The notes below the pieces were generated by a model. The model searched no databases. It saw only the letters and a program-made list of their open reading frames with translations, and was not told where the DNA came from. From assembly GCA_017533825.1 (NCBI GenBank), contig JAFWIE010000078.1, positions 79,443 to 143,442 of the forward strand: a DNA stretch of 64,000 bases, read 5' to 3'. Each line of letters begins with the position of its first letter. The first letter of the stretch is position 1. Source of the DNA: Atopobiaceae bacterium (GTDB lineage Bacteria; Actinomycetota; Coriobacteriia; Coriobacteriales; Atopobiaceae). Of this stretch, positions 35,094-43,470 are shown in pieces. The translations under genes and the position numbers were made by a program.

Positions 35094-35128
35094 CCAAGGG
35101 ACCAACGACCACGGAAACGGAGGTACCC

Positions 35129-35812
35129 ATGGAACTCTTTGCCAATCTTCGAACGTTTGGCCTCGACACGGTAATCTTGCGCCTGCTCGGTGCCTTAGTC
35201 TGCGGAACGATGGTGGGACTCGACCGCGAGATGCGCAACAAGAAGGCCGGTCTCAAGACCCACGTGCTGGTGTGCCTCGGCGCCGCGCTCTGCATGATCG
35301 TCTCGGAGTGCATCATTCTCGGGCGCGATGGCATTACCACCGACGCGACGCGCGTTGCGGCAAACGTCGTGACCGGCGTGGGCTTCCTGTGCGCGGCAAC
35401 CCTCATGACCAGGGGAAACGGATCGCTGCATGGCCTCACCACGGCGGCGGGCCTCTGGACGACGGCCATCATCGGACTTGCCTGCGGCACCGGATGGCTT
35501 GAGATTGGCCTGCTCACCTCGGCCCTCATGCTCTTGGTGTTTCTCGTCTTTGGCCGCGTGGACGACTACATCACCCGCATCTCTCGTGGCTTCGACCTCT
35601 ATGCGGAACTCGTGGACTACGAGGAGGTCCCGAAGCTGCTTGACGCGCTGCACGCGCACGAGGTGCACTTCAGCGGCCTGCAGGTCACCAAGAGCCCCGT
35701 GGGTTCGGTCATCGTCCAGCTCAACGCCATCACACGCCACCTCGGCGAGAAGGAAGCCCTCGCAGAGCACCTGAAGTCGCTCGAGTGCGTTCGCTACCTG
35801 GAGATGTTCTAG
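35129..35812 (+). CDS. MgtC/SapB family membrane protein
   Basis: The 227-residue protein has four or five membrane helices in the first 145 residues with the family signatures LLGALVCGTMVGLDREMRNK, GLKTHVLVCLGAALCMIVS and ANVVTGVGFLCAATLM. A soluble ACT-like C-terminal domain (about 150-227) follows. MgtC-like proteins affect magnesium adaptation and ATP synthase activity. SapB-type members without a pathogen context are less understood. The ATG follows GGAGG. Confidence 0.9.
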   Translation: MELFANLRTFGLDTVILRLLGALVCGTMVGLDREMRNKKAGLKTHVLVCLGAALCMIVSECIILGRDGITTDATRVAANVVTGVGFLCAATLMTRGNGSLHGLTTAAGLWTTAIIGLACGTGWLEIGLLTSALMLLVFLVFGRVDDYITRISRGFDLYAELVDYEEVPKLLDALHAHEVHFSGLQVTKSPVGSVIVQLNAITRHLGEKEALAEHLKSLECVRYLEMF

Positions 35813-35885
35813 CAGCGACGAAGACAACGGCGCCACGGAGGCAGCGGCGCCAGAGACGTCCCGTCCCGGAGCCACATCGCTAGCG

Positions 35886-36674
35886 TCACATCCCCAGCAA
35901 CGCGCGGTACAGCCGCTCGTCCGTCTCGCCAAACACATTGAACACCACAGCCATACTCGAGCCGTGCTCGTCGAGCCACTCCCTCACCGTGCGCACGGCA
36001 ATCTCTGCGGCTTCGCGCTGCGGGAAGCCAAAGACACCCGTACTGATGCAGCAGAACGCAACGGAGCTCAGGTCTTCTGCAGCGGCAGCGTCAAGGCAGG
36101 CACGATAGCACGAGGCGAGCTGCACGCGATGGCGCACGGTCGGCCTGCCGTTCGCAATGGGTCCCACGGTATGGATGATGCGCTTCGACGGCAGGTTGTA
36201 GGCACCCGTGACCTTTGCCTGCCCGGTCGGCTCCTCGTAGCCCTGCTCCCCCATGATGCGCGCGCACTCGATGCGCAGCTGCACGCCGGCAAAGGTGTGA
36301 ATCGCGTTGTCGATGCAGCGGTGCCCGGGCGTCCAGCAGCCCAGCATCTGGGAGTTTGCGGCATTGACGATGGCGTCGGCCGCAAACGTTGTGATGTCTC
36401 CACGCCACAGGCGCAGGCGCCGGCGCAGGTCCGCCGATGCCTCCGCCTCGTCCACGGCGTGCACGCCAGCCTCGCCGATAAGCCCCTGCAACAGCTCGTC
36501 CTGCTCCGCAAGGAACGTCTCGCCCGCAGGCCAGGGCGGGCGCGTATTGACCAACGCGCGGAACGCCGACCAGAGCTCATCGACCTCACACGTTTGGGGA
36601 GGCACCGCACCACGCTCGGCACAGAGCGCGTCCACGAGGTTCTCCAACAACTGCAGCTTGCGCGGTTCTTCCAT
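35886..36674 (-). CDS. Zinc-dependent macrodomain ADP-ribose hydrolase
   Basis: The 262-residue protein has a helical N-terminal extension (about 1-80) and a macrodomain. DAIVNAANSQMLGCWTPGHRCIDN (read in pieces) is the mark of zinc-containing MacroD-type enzymes. Its Cys and His residues hold zinc next to the ADP-ribose site. CCISTGVFGFPQREAAEIA is the second ligand loop. It should remove ADP-ribose from modified proteins. Relatives in staphylococci and streptococci sit with a sirtuin and lipoate-carrier genes, but none is visible here, so the gene is an orphan. The ATG at 36672-36674 has GAGAGG upstream; the frame continuing to 36770 has no ribosome site. Confidence 0.9.
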   Translation of the reverse strand: MEEPRKLQLLENLVDALCAERGAVPPQTCEVDELWSAFRALVNTRPPWPAGETFLAEQDELLQGLIGEAGVHAVDEAEASADLRRRLRLWRGDITTFAADAIVNAANSQMLGCWTPGHRCIDNAIHTFAGVQLRIECARIMGEQGYEEPTGQAKVTGAYNLPSKRIIHTVGPIANGRPTVRHRVQLASCYRACLDAAAAEDLSSVAFCCISTGVFGFPQREAAEIAVRTVREWLDEHGSSMAVVFNVFGETDERLYRALLGM

Positions 36675-36940
36675 GGCGATTCGCCTCTCCCCAGCGTCCA
36701 ACACCTTGTCCAGCGCCGATTGATGCCACGTCAGTAATCCACCGCCCGATGGTCTTGTCGGCGTCGCCAACTACCATACATGCGGCAGGGACCGCGGCCG
36801 CACCGTTCCACCAAAGAGTTTACGCCAACGATTCAACGCGAGTTTGAGACGTGCCGCTTCACCTGCCCGGGCAAACCTTCGGCGGCTCAAACGTGGTATC
36901 GTTACCTCGTGTACAGCGACGCCAGGGGATGAGGACAAAC

Positions 36941-37972
36941 GTGGACAGAATCACGAGCATGCTTGTGTGGCAGATGGCACAGATTCTTGGATACAAGGAC
37001 CGGGACGAGATCGTCGACCATGCGATCCTGATGGTCGTCGACTTCGATACCGACCGCTGCGTTCCCGTCTTTGTCGGTGCGCGGTTCGAGACACCGATCA
37101 TCGATTCCGACAAGCAGTCTTGGAGCAGCATCAGGAAGCTCATCGTCTCGAACTTCATCTCGCCGCAGCATCGTGACTCAGTCTCCAACTTCTACTCGGA
37201 CGAGGCCGCAAGACAACGGTTCGAAGCCGGCAACGTCTTCGACTCCGAGAAGTACACCTCATTGGACTCGCACGGCATTCCCCGTTGGACCCTCACCATT
37301 CAGCACCTCTTCATGAGCACCGCATCGGCACAAGCTTTGGCCGATGGTCTCTTGGCGCTCGACGCACAGCCGCCCGAGTCCCACACGCCCGTGCCTGACG
37401 ACGCGAATACATCACGGAAGCCGCACCTCATGTCGTATTTCCTCACCATCGAAATCGACGAGGCGGACAAGAACATGGAGGCTCTTCAGTATCTGGCGCA
37501 GCACGACCAACTCACCGGCCTCTTCAACCGCCACATGATCAGCGTCCTTGTCAACGACGGACCGTCGGTGGTCATCGCGATCGACATCAACCTGTTCAAG
37601 GAAGTCAACGACGAGTACGGACATGCGGCGGGAGACGCGGCGCTGTGCGCACTCTCCGCCATGCTCCAGATTATCTTTGACCACGAGGGAGAAGACCTCA
37701 TCTTCCGCGTCGGCGGCGACGAGTTCCTCGTGGTCATGAAGGGCGCGAGCGAGGAACGGGCACGCACCTGCATGGAGGCGCTTGCCGCCGACATCATCCT
37801 CCCCGTCGAACTCGACGACCCCCAGACGGGCAGCGCTCCCGAGGAGCCGACCTTCTCGGTGTCCATCGGCTATGCAATCTGCGACGGCGACTTTGTCTCG
37901 GCCCTCGAGCGTGCCGACGAGGCGCTCTACTACACCAAGGAACACGGGCGCAGGGGCTATACTCGCGGCTAG
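36941..37972 (+). CDS. GGDEF-domain diguanylate cyclase
   Basis: The protein should make cyclic di-GMP. An N-terminal sensor region of about 165 residues (MLVWQMAQILGYKDRDEIVDHAILM onward in pieces) has no motif I recognise, followed by HDQLTGLFNRHMISVL and the catalytic FRVGGDEFLVVM, with SVSIGYAICDG and ADEALYYTKEHGRRGY completing the domain. The active-site loop GGDEF is intact. The typical inhibitory-site RxxD upstream is not obvious. GTG 36941 is preferred (GAGG 6 nt upstream, 343 residues). The ATG at 36929 has its Gly-rich site directly abutting. No membrane segment is present. Confidence 0.88.
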   Translation: MDRITSMLVWQMAQILGYKDRDEIVDHAILMVVDFDTDRCVPVFVGARFETPIIDSDKQSWSSIRKLIVSNFISPQHRDSVSNFYSDEAARQRFEAGNVFDSEKYTSLDSHGIPRWTLTIQHLFMSTASAQALADGLLALDAQPPESHTPVPDDANTSRKPHLMSYFLTIEIDEADKNMEALQYLAQHDQLTGLFNRHMISVLVNDGPSVVIAIDINLFKEVNDEYGHAAGDAALCALSAMLQIIFDHEGEDLIFRVGGDEFLVVMKGASEERARTCMEALAADIILPVELDDPQTGSAPEEPTFSVSIGYAICDGDFVSALERADEALYYTKEHGRRGYTRG

Positions 37973-38012
37973 GCGCCGAGGAACTGCCCGACGCCTAGCC
38001 CTTCGCGTAATC

Positions 38013-38094
38013 CGCTGCCTGATCTCGGCCGCCTAACGCGCCGCCTGATCTCGGTCGCCTCACGCGCCGCCCGATCTCCGCCACCTAGATCTCG
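38013..38094. repeat. Three degenerate ~27-bp tandem units at a gene end
   Basis: Units at 38013-38040, 38041-38066 and 38067-38094 share the pattern CCGCCTGATCTCGG-CGCC. The last unit contains the stop codon of the minus-strand GshA-CysE fusion gene. The repeats look like successive duplications of that gene's 3' end. Confidence 0.75.
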
Positions 38095-40295
38095 TAGCAC
38101 CACACGGGCTCAGGCTCGCCCATGCGCCGGACCACGATCTCCTGGTCCTTCACGCCCACGCGCGCGTTCTCGGGCACCGACTCACACACGAAGGCGCTGC
38201 CGCCGATGACCGACCCGGAGCCAATCATGGTATCGCCGCCCAGAACGCTGGCGTTCGAGTAGACCGTGACGTAGTCGCCCAGCGTGGGATGCCGCTTGAC
38301 GCCCGAGAGCGCCTGACCCTTGCGCGTGGAGGTGGCGCCCAGCGTGACACCTTGGTAGATCTTCGCATGGTCGCCGATGATGGTGGTCTCGCCGATCACC
38401 ACGCCCGTGCCGTGATCGATGAAGAAGTACTCGCCGATGGTCGCACCCGGCGCGATGTCGATGCCCGTCTCGCTGTGGGCGCGCTCGCTCATGAGGCGCG
38501 GAATCAGGGGCACGCCGCGCACGAAGAGCTCGTGGGCAATGCGATGCACCAAAATCGCATGCATGCCCGGATACGTGAGGATGACCTCCTCGCGGCTGTG
38601 TGCCGCCGGGTCTCCCTCGAAGGCCGCCTCGGCATCCTTGAGGATGAGCGACTGAATGTGCGGTAGCTCGTCGAGAAACTCCTCCGCGATGCGTTCCGCA
38701 CGCATCTGCGCCTCCCCCTCGGGGAGGTTCCAATCGTCGTAAAGGAGCGCACGGCGTACCTGCTCGGCCAGTACTCGCTCGATGCGCAGCAGGCGTTCTC
38801 CGACCAAGGTGCCAGAGCTCGCCCCAGCAGGCGTCTCGTCGTCGAAGTAGCCAGGGAAGAGCAGCGCGCGGACCTCGTCGATGAGCCCGTACACGATGGC
38901 GCGGCGCGGGAAGATGCGCTTGTGCTCCATGAAGAACGCGTCCTCGGCAACGTACCCCTCGCGGATCGCGGCGACGCGTCGGTCCAGGCGTGCGCTGCGT
39001 GCACTGCCCTCGCCCGTCTCCACGCCTTGCCCCGCATGCCACCAGGCCTTGTCGGCGGCGAACCGCGCGAGGGCATCCAAGTACGGTCGCTCGTCTCCGT
39101 CAAGCGCCTCGCGCGCCAGCGAGAAGAGCAGGTTCTCCCAGGCGACCAGCGGCTTGCCATACACGTCGGCCTCGATGCCGTCGGCCTGAATCGAGCTTAT
39201 CGCACCGCTCACGGCTGCCGAGGAGAGCGGCCACACGCCGTCGTGCACGCCCAGCGCCTCCTCGATGGCCGCCAGCGAAGACTCGGAATAGAAGAGTCCC
39301 TTGATGAGCGCGACGTATCCCGGGATGCACGGCGCGGGCAGACAGTCGGCAGCCCGCACCTCCACGAACTGCTTGAGGCGCACGTCGGGCCACACCATCG
39401 AGGCAACGTGCTCGACGTCGGCGCGCGTCATGGGCGCATCCGCATAGGCTTCCTCGGCCGATATCGTGAAGGCCTCGCGCCGCGACGGGCCGTCGGGATC
39501 GGACGCCGCCGGCCGCGTGACGAAGATGGGCGGGATGCGCAGCAGCCAGTCGGCGTAGGCCTCGAAGCCAAAGTCCTTGGCAAAGAGCCCCGGCACCGTC
39601 CCACAGCGCACGTCGTCGACCTCGCGCCACAGCTGCAGCCTGCGGACGGGTACGTGGTTGGGCTTGCCCTCGTAGGTATGCGTGTTGTCTGCGATGGCGG
39701 CAAGGACCGGCGCGAGGGCACCCGCCACGCGCATCTTGCGCACGGCATCGGCCTCGTCCGCATAGTCCACCGAGACCTGCGTGGACGCAGACCCGCGCAT
39801 CATGCGCATGCCATGGCTCCCGATGCTCGCGAAGTAGCGATCCATGAAGTCGTAGCGGCGCTTGGGAATGAGCGCGAGCTCCTCCGCGCACCGGTCCGGG
39901 TGATATCCCCTGTTTACCAGATGCGCGCCAAAGGGCTGGGCGAACGACTCGACCCGCTCACGAAAGCGCTGGTAGAGCACGTCGACCTGCACCACGCTCT
40001 TGAGCGGGGCAGCGCTTATCTCGAGCTGGGCAGCCGGCTCGAGCGTCACCGACCCATCCTCCCCCGCCAATCCAAGCAAGTCACCGCGCTCGTTGTATTC
40101 CTCCTTGGGGAACCATCGAGAAAGACAGCCCAAGAGGTCGCGCACGCCGGGAAGGTCGCGCGTGGGCTCGTAGCTCATGGGCCTGCCGTCTCCTGCGACC
40201 ACGAAGTGCTCGACCTCAAGGCCCAGCAGCTCGCAGTTCTCCGCCCCCTTGCAGCCTTCCTCAAAGAACTTGACAAGTGCTTGTTTGTTCGTCAT
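38085..40295 (-). CDS. Glutamate-cysteine ligase / serine O-acetyltransferase fusion
   Basis: One 736-residue frame joins two enzymes. Residues 1 to about 430 are a GCS2-type glutamate-cysteine ligase: ELLGLEVEHFVV (the ExE metal motif), GSVTLEPAAQLEISAAP, MMRGSASTQVSVDY and LKQFVEVRAADCLP. From about residue 450 the chain matches EpsC/CysE serine acetyltransferase: a helical domain (DEVRALLFPGYF, GDPAAHSREEVILTYPG, ILVHRIAHELF) and left-handed beta-helix hexapeptides (AHSETGIDIAPGATIGEYFF, HGTGVVIGE, GVKRHPTLGDYVTVYSNA). The catalytic His residues of SAT are retained. The ATG at 40293-40295 follows AGGAGG. One half supplies O-acetylserine for cysteine synthesis and the other consumes cysteine to form gamma-glutamylcysteine. 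No cysK or glutathione synthetase is nearby. Confidence 0.9.
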   Translation of the reverse strand: MTNKQALVKFFEEGCKGAENCELLGLEVEHFVVAGDGRPMSYEPTRDLPGVRDLLGCLSRWFPKEEYNERGDLLGLAGEDGSVTLEPAAQLEISAAPLKSVVQVDVLYQRFRERVESFAQPFGAHLVNRGYHPDRCAEELALIPKRRYDFMDRYFASIGSHGMRMMRGSASTQVSVDYADEADAVRKMRVAGALAPVLAAIADNTHTYEGKPNHVPVRRLQLWREVDDVRCGTVPGLFAKDFGFEAYADWLLRIPPIFVTRPAASDPDGPSRREAFTISAEEAYADAPMTRADVEHVASMVWPDVRLKQFVEVRAADCLPAPCIPGYVALIKGLFYSESSLAAIEEALGVHDGVWPLSSAAVSGAISSIQADGIEADVYGKPLVAWENLLFSLAREALDGDERPYLDALARFAADKAWWHAGQGVETGEGSARSARLDRRVAAIREGYVAEDAFFMEHKRIFPRRAIVYGLIDEVRALLFPGYFDDETPAGASSGTLVGERLLRIERVLAEQVRRALLYDDWNLPEGEAQMRAERIAEEFLDELPHIQSLILKDAEAAFEGDPAAHSREEVILTYPGMHAILVHRIAHELFVRGVPLIPRLMSERAHSETGIDIAPGATIGEYFFIDHGTGVVIGETTIIGDHAKIYQGVTLGATSTRKGQALSGVKRHPTLGDYVTVYSNASVLGGDTMIGSGSVIGGSAFVCESVPENARVGVKDQEIVVRRMGEPEPVWCYEI

Positions 40296-40370
40296 ATGCG
40301 CCTCCTCTCGCAAAGGCAATTATAACGATGCGACATCGTTCAAACAGCGAGCGTAGTCATACAATTTGCC

Positions 40371-40410
40371 GATGGGCGGCAATGTCCGATTGTGAACACT
40401 GCCGCCCATC
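40371..40410 (-). terminator. Hairpin after the GH13 gene
   Basis: GATGGGCGGCA (40371-40381) pairs with TGCCGCCCATC (40400-40410), with further ATGT/ACAC partial pairing. Downstream on the minus strand the sequence is only weakly T-rich. Confidence 0.55.
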
Positions 40411-40431
40411 TCACTCACCTATCGCACGCTG

Positions 40432-41763
40432 CTAGCGCTCGCAGAGCCACCAGTGGCAGCTGTACGGCTCCACGTCCGAACCACCACCGAAGTCGTGGTC
40501 CTCACCCGTGAGCAAGTCCACCGCACGGCCGCAGTTGGCGTTGAAGTGAAGCTGCGCCGGCTCGGAGGAAGCGTTGATGGCTACGATCACGCGCTGTCCC
40601 TCGGCCTCGCGCTGGAATACGAGATGCGTGGGTTGCACCTGCAGCTCGTGATAGTCGCCAGCCCACATCGCCGGGTTCTCGCGCTTGGCCTTGGCGAGGG
40701 TGGCAATCCAATCGGTGAGTTCGTTCCACTCCGGTGCCTCGAGCGCCGGACGCAGCTCGTGGTCGCCGAACTTCTGCTCGCCCTCGATGCCCCATTCGCT
40801 GCCGTAGTACACGCACGGCACACCGCACATGCCAAAGAGCAGGCCGTAGAGCGGCTTGAGCATCTTCTTGTCGGCGATTTGGGTGGCGATGCGCGGGACG
40901 TCGTGGTTGTCCACGAAGTTCAGCAGGTGCTTGCCGGTGTAGAGGTCCCAAGGCTTGTCGCCGCTCTGGCGCTCGAGCGCATAGGCGATCTCGTGCATGT
41001 TACCTGCGTTCATGGAGCTCCAAAGGCCCTTGTATGCCTCGTAGTTGGTCACGGTGTCGCAGAGCTCGTCGCTCATCCACAGGTTATAGTCGCCAAACAT
41101 CGTCTCGCCTAGCAGCAGGAACTTCTCGCCGCGCTTCTCGGTGAGCTCGTTGGCGACCTGGCGCAGATAGCCGAGGAAGCCCTTGTCGAGGCAGTAGGCC
41201 ACGTCGAGCCGCAGGCCGTCGATGTCGTAGGTGCGCTCCCAGTCGCGGATGACCTCGGCGCAATACTCGTTGAGGCCGAAGTCCTGGTGGTTGAGCTTCA
41301 CCAGGTAGGGCACGCCCGCCCAGGTGTCGTAACTGAGTCCGTCACCGTATTCGTTGTTGCCACCCCAGTTGATGTTGAACCAGTTGGCATAGTCGCTTGC
41401 CTCGCGGTTCTCGAGCACGTCTTGGAAGGCCCAGAAGCTGCGGCCCACGTGGTTGAACACGCCGTCGAGCAGTACGCGGATGCCCGCCTCGTGGAAGGCT
41501 GCGACCACGTTACGCAGGTCCTCTTCCTCGCCCAGCCGCACGTCGACCTGGGTGTAGTTGATGGTGTCGTAGCCGTGCGCCTCGCTCTCGAAGACGGGGT
41601 TGAGAATGACGCAGTTCACCCCAAGCTTCACGAGGTGCTCAATCCAACCGTTGTCGATGAGTTGGAGGATGCGGCTCTCCAGGACGCCGTCGTTCTCGTA
41701 GGGGGCGCCCGTCAGACCCAAGGGATAGATCTGGTAAACCACGGAATTGTCAAACCAGCTCAT
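40432..41763 (-). CDS. GH13 family alpha-amylase-type glycosidase
   Basis: The 443-residue enzyme has the four GH13 regions: DGVFNHVG (I), GLRLDVAYC with the nucleophile Asp (II, about residue 187), LLGETMFGD with the acid/base Glu (III, about 221) and NFVDNHDVPRIA (IV, about 285). A short C-terminal beta domain follows. It lacks a signal peptide, so it should act on imported maltodextrins or related alpha-glucans. The closest subgroup I can suggest is cyclomaltodextrinase/maltogenic type, without the usual N-terminal extra domain. Its ATG overlaps the stop of the upstream sortase-like gene (ATGA). Confidence 0.92.
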   Translation of the reverse strand: MSWFDNSVVYQIYPLGLTGAPYENDGVLESRILQLIDNGWIEHLVKLGVNCVILNPVFESEAHGYDTINYTQVDVRLGEEEDLRNVVAAFHEAGIRVLLDGVFNHVGRSFWAFQDVLENREASDYANWFNINWGGNNEYGDGLSYDTWAGVPYLVKLNHQDFGLNEYCAEVIRDWERTYDIDGLRLDVAYCLDKGFLGYLRQVANELTEKRGEKFLLLGETMFGDYNLWMSDELCDTVTNYEAYKGLWSSMNAGNMHEIAYALERQSGDKPWDLYTGKHLLNFVDNHDVPRIATQIADKKMLKPLYGLLFGMCGVPCVYYGSEWGIEGEQKFGDHELRPALEAPEWNELTDWIATLAKAKRENPAMWAGDYHELQVQPTHLVFQREAEGQRVIVAINASSEPAQLHFNANCGRAVDLLTGEDHDFGGGSDVEPYSCHWWLCER

Positions 41764-42602
41764 GCTGCTCCTCTCCAGTTTGTCATCCCCTCGATGGAGG
41801 GGGATTCAGGCATGGTACCGGAGTTCTGCGCATATGGCAAACGGACATGCTCCCAAGGGCTTGCCGACGGCTCGTCGACGGGGGCATCCTCGCGCATGGG
41901 CTGGCCTTCTTCTGGAATCGTCGGCAACGGAATCGTCGGCTGCGGTTCCCTGCTCTCGTCAAGGCGGATCGCACGAGGCTCCTCCCTGCGTTCGTCGATA
42001 CCCGCCCAGCGCTTCGCTTCTTCGGCCGCGTCCCTCGTCGAGCACTCGCCACGCGCGTAGACAAAGCGACAATCGTCGGAGTCCGGAACGCACGTCTGAA
42101 AGACGGTCGCATCCCAGCCGACTGCCGACATCACGTCCTCATAGGCCGCATAGAGGTGCATGACAAGGGCGCCCTCCACCGTAACGAGGTTCCCGTTTAT
42201 GGTGATCTGGTCGCCGGGCTCAAGCCCAAGAATCGCATCTCCGTACTCGCCATACGAGTGCGCGACGTAGTAGTGGGGCGCCCACTCGCTCAGGGATCCA
42301 TCTGCAGGAGCCACGCCACCGTAATCCGCTCCGCACTCCCACGTGTATGAGAGGGGATGCTCGGCAACGGCCTCCTCGTCCTCTTTCGACTCGTCCGCAG
42401 CTGCACTTGTCGCAGTGGTGAGCCTTCCCGACGCCATACGCGCGGCGTCGGTGTACGCGGCATCGGCGTGCGCGGCATCGGCGTGCGCGGCGTTGCCTTC
42501 CGGCGCGAGCGCAATCGCCGCGCTGACGACGAATGCCACCCACAAGCCTACGAGTCCAATGGCCGTCAGTGGCGCTCCATCCTCCTGATCGATCCTCTGC
42601 AT
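41760..42602 (-). CDS. Divergent sortase-like membrane-anchored protein
   Basis: The 280-residue protein has one N-terminal membrane helix (about residues 9-32), an Ala/Asp-rich repeat (AAHADAAHADAAYTDAARM) and a compact domain that resembles a sortase. It has YYVAHSYGEYGDAILGLEPGDQITI with His115, VFQTCVPDSDDC with Cys171, and FVYARGE with Arg184. The Cys-Arg spacing of 13 equals that of S. aureus SrtA (C184/R197). A Pro/Glu-rich tail of about 90 residues follows. If correct it would be a cysteine transpeptidase or protease at the outer membrane face. The ATG at 42600-42602 follows AAGGAGG. The gene is translationally coupled to the GH13 gene. The sortase assignment is inference. Confidence 0.65.
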   Translation of the reverse strand: MQRIDQEDGAPLTAIGLVGLWVAFVVSAAIALAPEGNAAHADAAHADAAYTDAARMASGRLTTATSAAADESKEDEEAVAEHPLSYTWECGADYGGVAPADGSLSEWAPHYYVAHSYGEYGDAILGLEPGDQITINGNLVTVEGALVMHLYAAYEDVMSAVGWDATVFQTCVPDSDDCRFVYARGECSTRDAAEEAKRWAGIDERREEPRAIRLDESREPQPTIPLPTIPEEGQPMREDAPVDEPSASPWEHVRLPYAQNSGTMPESPSIEGMTNWRGAA

Positions 42603-42907
42603 CACAAGAACCTCCTTCGTTCGCATCTGTTCGCGTACAACAAACACGAAGCAACAGGTCCTTGCCTTTCAAATTGCTACTTTTGGGGCTATGGTGCCGC
42701 CCGCGAGGAAGGAATCCCCGTTGTACGCGAATCGAGTTCCACGTCACGCCGAGAACGCCATGACTCGCAAGCATGTGGCCGTTTACCTGCGGATTCTCTC
42801 ATCGGGGTTTCCATGCTTGCAGAATGCACGCTTCCGCTCGCCCTTCTCGGGCGGGTGCTCGCCTTCCCGGGCGGATGCTCGCCTCACCCCGGGCGGGCAT
42901 GTCACTT
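42603..42907. other. Intergenic, start of the accessory region
   Basis: This contains the upstream region of the sortase-like gene and short direct repeats of CGGGCGG(G/A)TGCTCGCCT around 42848-42882. I see no gene; frames here lack ribosome sites and family content. Confidence 0.4.
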
Positions 42908-43003
42908 TCGCAACGGCACCCTTTGGAAATGGCGCCTACTCGCAACGGCATCCACTGGAAACGGCGCCCTTTGCCAACGATACCCTTTGGAAACGGCACC
43001 GAT
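42908..43003. repeat. Three 32-bp degenerate tandem repeats
   Basis: Units beginning at 42908, 42940 and 42972 share CGCAACGGCACCC-TTGGAAACGGCGCC with a few substitutions each. They are non-coding. Only three units exist, there is no spacer structure and no cas gene, so this is not CRISPR. Confidence 0.75.
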
Positions 43004-43076
43004 TGCGCCACTCATGGGCCTCAATTCCCCGCGATCGCCGCGAAAGGCTAGCCGCGCGATATAATCTTTGTGCATA

Positions 43077-43233
43077 AGTGCGGAAAATCGTAGCGCCTCT
43101 TGCCTACCAACTGGGATATTACCGAGTTTGATAACGATTTTCCGCAGTGGGTAAAATAGCCACTGTGGAAAATCGTTATCAAATGTGGTAAAAAGCCAGT
43201 TGGCATCGAATCAGGTCAACGATTTTCCGCACT
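43077..43233. repeat. MITE-like nested palindromic element, 157 bp
   Basis: Perfect 15-bp terminal inverted repeats, AGTGCGGAAAATCGT (43077-43091) and ACGATTTTCCGCACT (43219-43233), enclose CCAACTGG/CCAGTTGG arms and a central 24-bp inverted repeat (43127-43150 with 43160-43183, one mismatch, loop GTAAAATAG). The motif GGAAAATCGT occurs four times in alternating orientation. There is no coding capacity. A non-autonomous transposable element or a cluster of protein-binding sites would both fit. Confidence 0.7.
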
Positions 43234-43409
43234 AATTTGGTGTCCTCTTCCCCTTGGGTCGATGTAATCCGGGAATCTCACAGGTTGGGGCGCCACATTC
43301 ACGCAATGGCTTCGATGAATTCGCTGTAACCGTGCGCGCGAAAGGCGGGGAGATGCTCGGATGCATCCCAAGGCGCTGCATCAAGAGCGTCTCCGACAGA
43401 CTCGCCCTT

Positions 43410-43470
43410 GGCATCGCGAACGACCCCGTCGACCTAGTCACTTTCTACGAACCCGAGGTCTATGAGGGGC
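43410..43470 (+). pseudogene. Fragment of the 48.3-kb membrane protein gene
   Basis: About 60 bp encoding GIANDPVDLVTFYEPEVYE closely match GIANGPVGLVTFYEPEVQE of the intact gene at 48306. The rest of the gene is absent. It lies at the end of a short open frame (43254-43475) with no other recognisable content. Confidence 0.65.

Noticed and set aside
38922..40325. 467-codon plus-strand frame over the GshA-CysE fusion
   Set aside because: The minus strand carries two recognisable enzymes; the plus frame is a shadow.
42908..43003. CRISPR array
   Set aside because: Three degenerate contiguous units without spacers and no cas genes in the window.
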